Shown here: one piece after another, positions 61,239 to 64,000 of the stretch
Position numbering within the stretch: position 1 is the first letter of the stretch
Layout of the letters: every line of letters starts with the position of its first letter
Assembly (NCBI RefSeq): GCF_021730305.1
Contig: NZ_CP032674.1
Span: 1,721,001-1,785,000 of the forward strand
DNA: 64,000 nt
Direction of reading: 5' to 3'
DNA from: Xanthobacter sp. YC-JY1
GTDB lineage: Bacteria; Pseudomonadota; Alphaproteobacteria; Rhizobiales; Xanthobacteraceae
Position numbers and translations under genes: made by a program
Notes under the pieces: generated by a model
What the model saw: the letters and a program-made list of their open reading frames with translations, nothing else
Databases searched by the model: none
Told to the model about the DNA's origin: nothing

Positions 61239-62423
61239 ATGAGTGGCGCCGAAGTCTTTTTCGTTTCAGCAGCGCGTACGGCCATCGGCGATTTCGGGGG
61301 AAGTCTGAAGGACGTGCCGGCAACGACGCTCGGCGCGCACGCGGCCCGCGCCGCCATCTCCCGGTCCGGCCTTGCGGCCGAGGAGATCGGTCAGAGCGTG
61401 GTCGGCAATGTCATCCATGGCGAGCCGCGCGACATGTACATCTCCCGCGTCGTGGCCATGGAGGCGGGCGTGCCGAAGGAGGCGCCGGCGCTCACGGTGA
61501 ACCGTCTGTGCGGCTCCGGCCTCCAGGCGATCCTCACCGCCGCCCATGGGATCATGCTTGGCGATGCGGAGACCGCGCTCGCGGGCGGTACCGAGAGCAT
61601 GAGCCGTGCCGGCTACCTGCTGCCCGGCGCCCGCTGGGGGCAGCGCATGGGCAATGCGCAGGCAGCGGACATGATGGTGGGTGTGCTGACCGATCCGTTC
61701 GGCCACGGCCACATGGGCGTGACCGCGGAGACCGTGTCGCAGCGCTACGATGTCAGCCGGGAGGCCCAGGACGCCGCTGCGCTCGAAAGCCACCGGCGGG
61801 CCGCGCACGCCATCTCGGCGGGATACTTCAAGGACGAGATCGCCCCCTTCGAGCTCTCCGGCCGGAAGGGCACCGTCATTTTCGACACGGATGAGCATGT
61901 CCGGCGCGAGGCGAGCCTTGAGGATTTCGCGCGGCTGCGCCCGGTCTTCGCCAAGGGCGGAACCGTCACCGCCGGCAATTCATCGGGCATCAATGACGGC
62001 GCGGGCGCAGTCGTCCTCGCCTCGCGGGAGGCGGTCGCCAAGCGCGGCCTGACGCCGCTGGCGCGCCTCGTCTCCTGGGGGCTCGCGGGCGTCGATCCCG
62101 CGGAAATGGGTATGGGCCCGGTGCCGGCCGTGCGCACAGCCCTCGCCCGCGCGGGCATTGGCGTGGACGACCTCGACGTGATCGAGTCCAACGAGGCTTT
62201 CGCCGCTCAGTCCTGCGCGGTCGGAGCGGCGCTCGGTTTCGACCCGGCCAAGGTCAATCCCAATGGCGGGGCGATCGCACTCGGCCATCCCGTGGGGGCG
62301 ACCGGGGCCATCCTGACCGTCAAGATCCTCCATGAGCTCAAGCGCATCGGCGGCAAGTACGGGCTTGTCACCATGTGCATCGGCGGCGGGCAGGGCATCG
62401 CCATGGTGGTCGAGGCGGCCTGA
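61239..62423 (+). CDS. Thiolase (acetyl-CoA acetyltransferase family)
   Basis: 394 residues. All catalytic residues are visible: the nucleophilic Cys near residue 91 (VNRLCGSGLQAI), the His in NPNGGAIALGHPVGATGA and the second Cys in MCIGGGQGIAMVVE. The NEAFAAQ motif (IESNEAFAAQSCAV) is also present. It cleaves 3-ketoacyl-CoA with CoA, or condenses two acyl-CoAs. It is preceded by its own inverted repeat and a 136-base gap, so it may have a separate promoter. It is the likely final step giving acetyl-CoA. Confidence 0.94.
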   Translation: MSGAEVFFVSAARTAIGDFGGSLKDVPATTLGAHAARAAISRSGLAAEEIGQSVVGNVIHGEPRDMYISRVVAMEAGVPKEAPALTVNRLCGSGLQAILTAAHGIMLGDAETALAGGTESMSRAGYLLPGARWGQRMGNAQAADMMVGVLTDPFGHGHMGVTAETVSQRYDVSREAQDAAALESHRRAAHAISAGYFKDEIAPFELSGRKGTVIFDTDEHVRREASLEDFARLRPVFAKGGTVTAGNSSGINDGAGAVVLASREAVAKRGLTPLARLVSWGLAGVDPAEMGMGPVPAVRTALARAGIGVDDLDVIESNEAFAAQSCAVGAALGFDPAKVNPNGGAIALGHPVGATGAILTVKILHELKRIGGKYGLVTMCIGGGQGIAMVVEAA

Positions 62424-62443
62424 GGCACCCTCGACGTCCTTGC

Positions 62444-62478
62444 GCGTGTGGGCGGGGCAATGACGCGCGCCCACACGC
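62444..62478. terminator. Hairpin between convergent genes
   Basis: GCGTGTGGGCG (62444-62454) and CGCCCACACGC (62468-62478) pair perfectly over 11 bp with a 13-base loop, between the thiolase stop (plus) and the dehydrogenase stop (minus). Probably a bidirectional terminator; T-runs are poor. Confidence 0.5.
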
Positions 62479-62485
62479 TCTTCCC

Positions 62486-63517
62486 TCAGGCTCCGGCCGC
62501 GATGGCGTCGAGCCGGTCTTTCAAGGCCGCCGGAATGCTCACCCCCGCTTCCGCCGTCAGCCGGCGGGCCGCGGCGCGGCGGGTCCCGGGGAGGCGCGCG
62601 CCCTCCTGCTCCACGATGGCCGCGAACAGGTGCGCCAGCCGCGCCGCCGCGTCGGGCCCGGCCAGCGGGCCGGGATCCACCGCGATGAAGAACTGCCCGG
62701 TGCGCGGCGAGCCGCCGGCATTGTCGGCGAAGGAGGAGGCGTCGATGGAGAGGTTCGCCCCCGTGATCCAGGCCGCGAACAGCTCCACGATCAGCGCCAG
62801 CCCCGCGCCCTTGTGACCGCCGGAGGGCACCATGGTGCCCCCGTCGAGAGCGGCGGCGGGATCGTCCGTGGGCTGGCCGTTGCGGTCGAGCGCCCAGCCG
62901 AGGGGGATCGTCTGGCCCCGCTGCTGGTGCACCACGATCTCGCTCTTGGCGATGACGCTGGAGGACTGGTCGAGCACCAGCGGGTCTTCACCGGCGCGGG
63001 GCACCGCGAAGGCGACGGGATTGGTGCCGAACACCGGCCGCGTGCCGCCCACCGGGGCGATGGAGGCCGGGGCATTCACGAAGCCCAGCGCCATCAGGCC
63101 GGCCCTGGCGATGCGCTCCACATGGTAGCCCACGACACCGCAATTGTAGGAGTTGGTCACCGCCAGCGCCGCGATGCCCTGCGCCTTCGCGGCCGCGACC
63201 AAGGCCGGGAGCCCGAGATCGATGGCGGGATGGGCGAAGCCGTCTTGTGCATCCACACGCACGAGGCCGGGCCGCGGGCGGGTCAGGTCCGGCGCGGCAT
63301 GGCCATCGATCTTCTTGACCTTGGCATGGGCGCAGTAGGTGGGCAGGCGCGCAAGGCCGTGGCTGTGCACGCCCTCGGCCTCTGCGGCCACCACCGACGC
63401 GGTGACCGAGAGGGCGTTGGCCGGGCTGACGCCGCAGGCGATCAGCGCCCGGAAGGTCAGATCCTCCACCTGCTTGAGGCTGAGGCTGGCGATGGGCACG
63501 GAAGGTTTGGCGCTCAC
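62486..63517 (-). CDS. Malate/L-lactate dehydrogenase-family (Ldh2/LDH-type) oxidoreductase
   Basis: 343 residues, NAD(P)-dependent oxidoreductase of the LDH2/YlbC family. Family segments are EGVHSHGLARLPTYCAHAKV with the conserved His, GIAALAVTNSYNCGVVGYHV, GTRPVFGTNPVAFAVPRAGE and PSGGHKGAGLALIVELFAAW. Members oxidise malate, ureidoglycolate, sulfolactate or reduce cyclic imines such as piperideine-2-carboxylate. The start is a GTG overlapping the stop of the upstream hydantoinase-type gene by 4 bases, so the two are coupled. It converges with the thiolase gene. Confidence 0.9.
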   Translation of the reverse strand: MSAKPSVPIASLSLKQVEDLTFRALIACGVSPANALSVTASVVAAEAEGVHSHGLARLPTYCAHAKVKKIDGHAAPDLTRPRPGLVRVDAQDGFAHPAIDLGLPALVAAAKAQGIAALAVTNSYNCGVVGYHVERIARAGLMALGFVNAPASIAPVGGTRPVFGTNPVAFAVPRAGEDPLVLDQSSSVIAKSEIVVHQQRGQTIPLGWALDRNGQPTDDPAAALDGGTMVPSGGHKGAGLALIVELFAAWITGANLSIDASSFADNAGGSPRTGQFFIAVDPGPLAGPDAAARLAHLFAAIVEQEGARLPGTRRAAARRLTAEAGVSIPAALKDRLDAIAAGA

Positions 63518-64000
63518 GCCGCCTCTCCCTTTTCCGCCTCGCTGGCGTAGCCATACAGGGTGCGGGCGGCTTCCTCCGTCACGAGGCCTTCGGCGATGTC
63601 CTCGGCGAGGCGCGCCGGATCGCGGTCCGCCGGGTTGCCGAAGCCGCCACCGCCGGAGGTCTTGATGGTCACCGTGTCGCCGGCCTGCAGCGGAATGCCC
63701 GAGACCTTGGAATTGAGGCTCACGGCTGAGCCGTCCGCCCGCGTGACGGTGGTGGAGGAGAGGGAGCCGGGCTTTCCGCCCTTGATGCCGTAGGGCGGGA
63801 AGCGGAAGCGTTCGAAATTGGTGGAGAGGGAGCCCTCCGGCGCCTCAAGCCGGAACTCGCGCACGAGGCCGAGCCCGCCGCGGTTCTCGCCCGCGCCGCC
63901 GCTGTCCGGCAGGAGGCCGTAGCGGGTGAAGACCACGGGATACTTCGCCTCCACCATCTCGATGGGCGCGTTGGTGTTGTTGTGGAGCCCGCAGGACAAA
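63514..64000 (-). CDS. Hydantoinase B/oxoprolinase-family protein, C-terminal part
   Basis: The frame is open to the window edge, leaving 162 residues. Segments are LHNNTNAPIEMVEAKYPVVF, GGAGENRGGLGLVREFRLEA and DTVTIKTSGGGGFGNPADRD, typical of HyuB, the subunit that with HyuA hydrolyses hydantoin-type or 5-oxoproline amide rings with ATP. Related acetone and acetophenone carboxylases share this subunit type. The final 30 residues (DIAEGLVTEEAARTLYGYAS) are also typical. The partner HyuA should lie to the right, outside the window. Confidence 0.9.
   Translation of the reverse strand, partial: LSCGLHNNTNAPIEMVEAKYPVVFTRYGLLPDSGGAGENRGGLGLVREFRLEAPEGSLSTNFERFRFPPYGIKGGKPGSLSSTTVTRADGSAVSLNSKVSGIPLQAGDTVTIKTSGGGGFGNPADRDPARLAEDIAEGLVTEEAARTLYGYASEAEKGEAA

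Overview
The window is high-GC, gene-dense bacterial DNA. The order secE-nusG-rplK-rplA-rplJ-rplL-rpoB-rpoC, the alphaproteobacterial protein sequences and the dense set of TRAP, CoA and flavin-dependent catabolic genes point to an alphaproteobacterium of the Hyphomicrobiales. The Xanthobacteraceae (Xanthobacter/Azorhizobium type) is my best guess from sequence feel, not from a search.

Left edge (1-3.9 kb): the end of an HpcH/HpaI aldolase gene, then a decayed strip with the tail of a small HTH regulator, a DUF4411 (PIN-like toxin family) gene cut off at its N terminus, a complete IS3-family element with a -1 frameshift signal, and a phage-type integrase cut off at its C terminus. The integrase abuts tRNA-Thr(UGU), so this looks like the wreck of a tRNA-integrated island collapsed around the IS.

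4-7.5 kb: an MHS-family transporter, rlmB, tRNA-Tyr(GUA) and tRNA-Gly(UCC). Together with tuf (19.5 kb), tRNA-Trp and secE-nusG (22 kb), these tRNAs match the composition of the classical thrU-tyrU-glyT-tufB operon, here broken up by inserted DNA.

7.6-19.2 kb: accessory block between tRNA-Gly and tuf. Five minus-strand genes form a tight unit: a Tat-exported molybdopterin hydroxylase (xanthine dehydrogenase family), its [2Fe-2S] subunit, a diheme cytochrome c, a secreted protein of unknown function and a PuuE-like polysaccharide deacetylase. A Tat-exported DUF1254-type protein and a small secreted protein follow. A LuxR-type regulator, a periplasmic solute-binding protein and a lipoprotein lie upstream. 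A large inverted repeat sits immediately before the molybdoenzyme gene. I infer a periplasmic oxidation system feeding electrons to cytochrome c; the substrate is unknown.

19.4-34.7 kb: translation/transcription core (tuf, tRNA-Trp, secE, nusG, rplKA, rplJL, rpoBC), with several terminators, a candidate rplJ promoter and long leader, and two strong hairpins between rplL and rpoB.

34.8-47.2 kb: mixed housekeeping and small-operon genes: an APC permease, a J-domain protein, an RsmB-like rRNA methyltransferase, a YgiQ-type radical SAM protein, a luciferase-like oxidoreductase, a MarR regulator with a FUSC-type transporter and a nearly perfect 30-bp operator, a Cys-repeat secreted protein, an amidohydrolase, rnk and a conserved small protein.

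47.5-64 kb: a catabolic island made of three regulatory modules. (1) LysR, an MHS transporter, a two-component flavin monooxygenase, a family III CoA-transferase and a crotonase-like protein, linked by a 54-bp regulatory module present twice. (2) A GntR/FCD regulator with an 18-bp palindrome, a TRAP transporter, an acyl-CoA synthetase, a ThDP-dependent lyase/synthase-like enzyme and a thiolase. (3) Convergent: a malate/lactate-dehydrogenase-family oxidoreductase and the end of a hydantoinase B gene. This reads as uptake, oxygenation, CoA activation and carbon-carbon cleavage of an organic acid or heterocycle that I cannot name from sequence alone.
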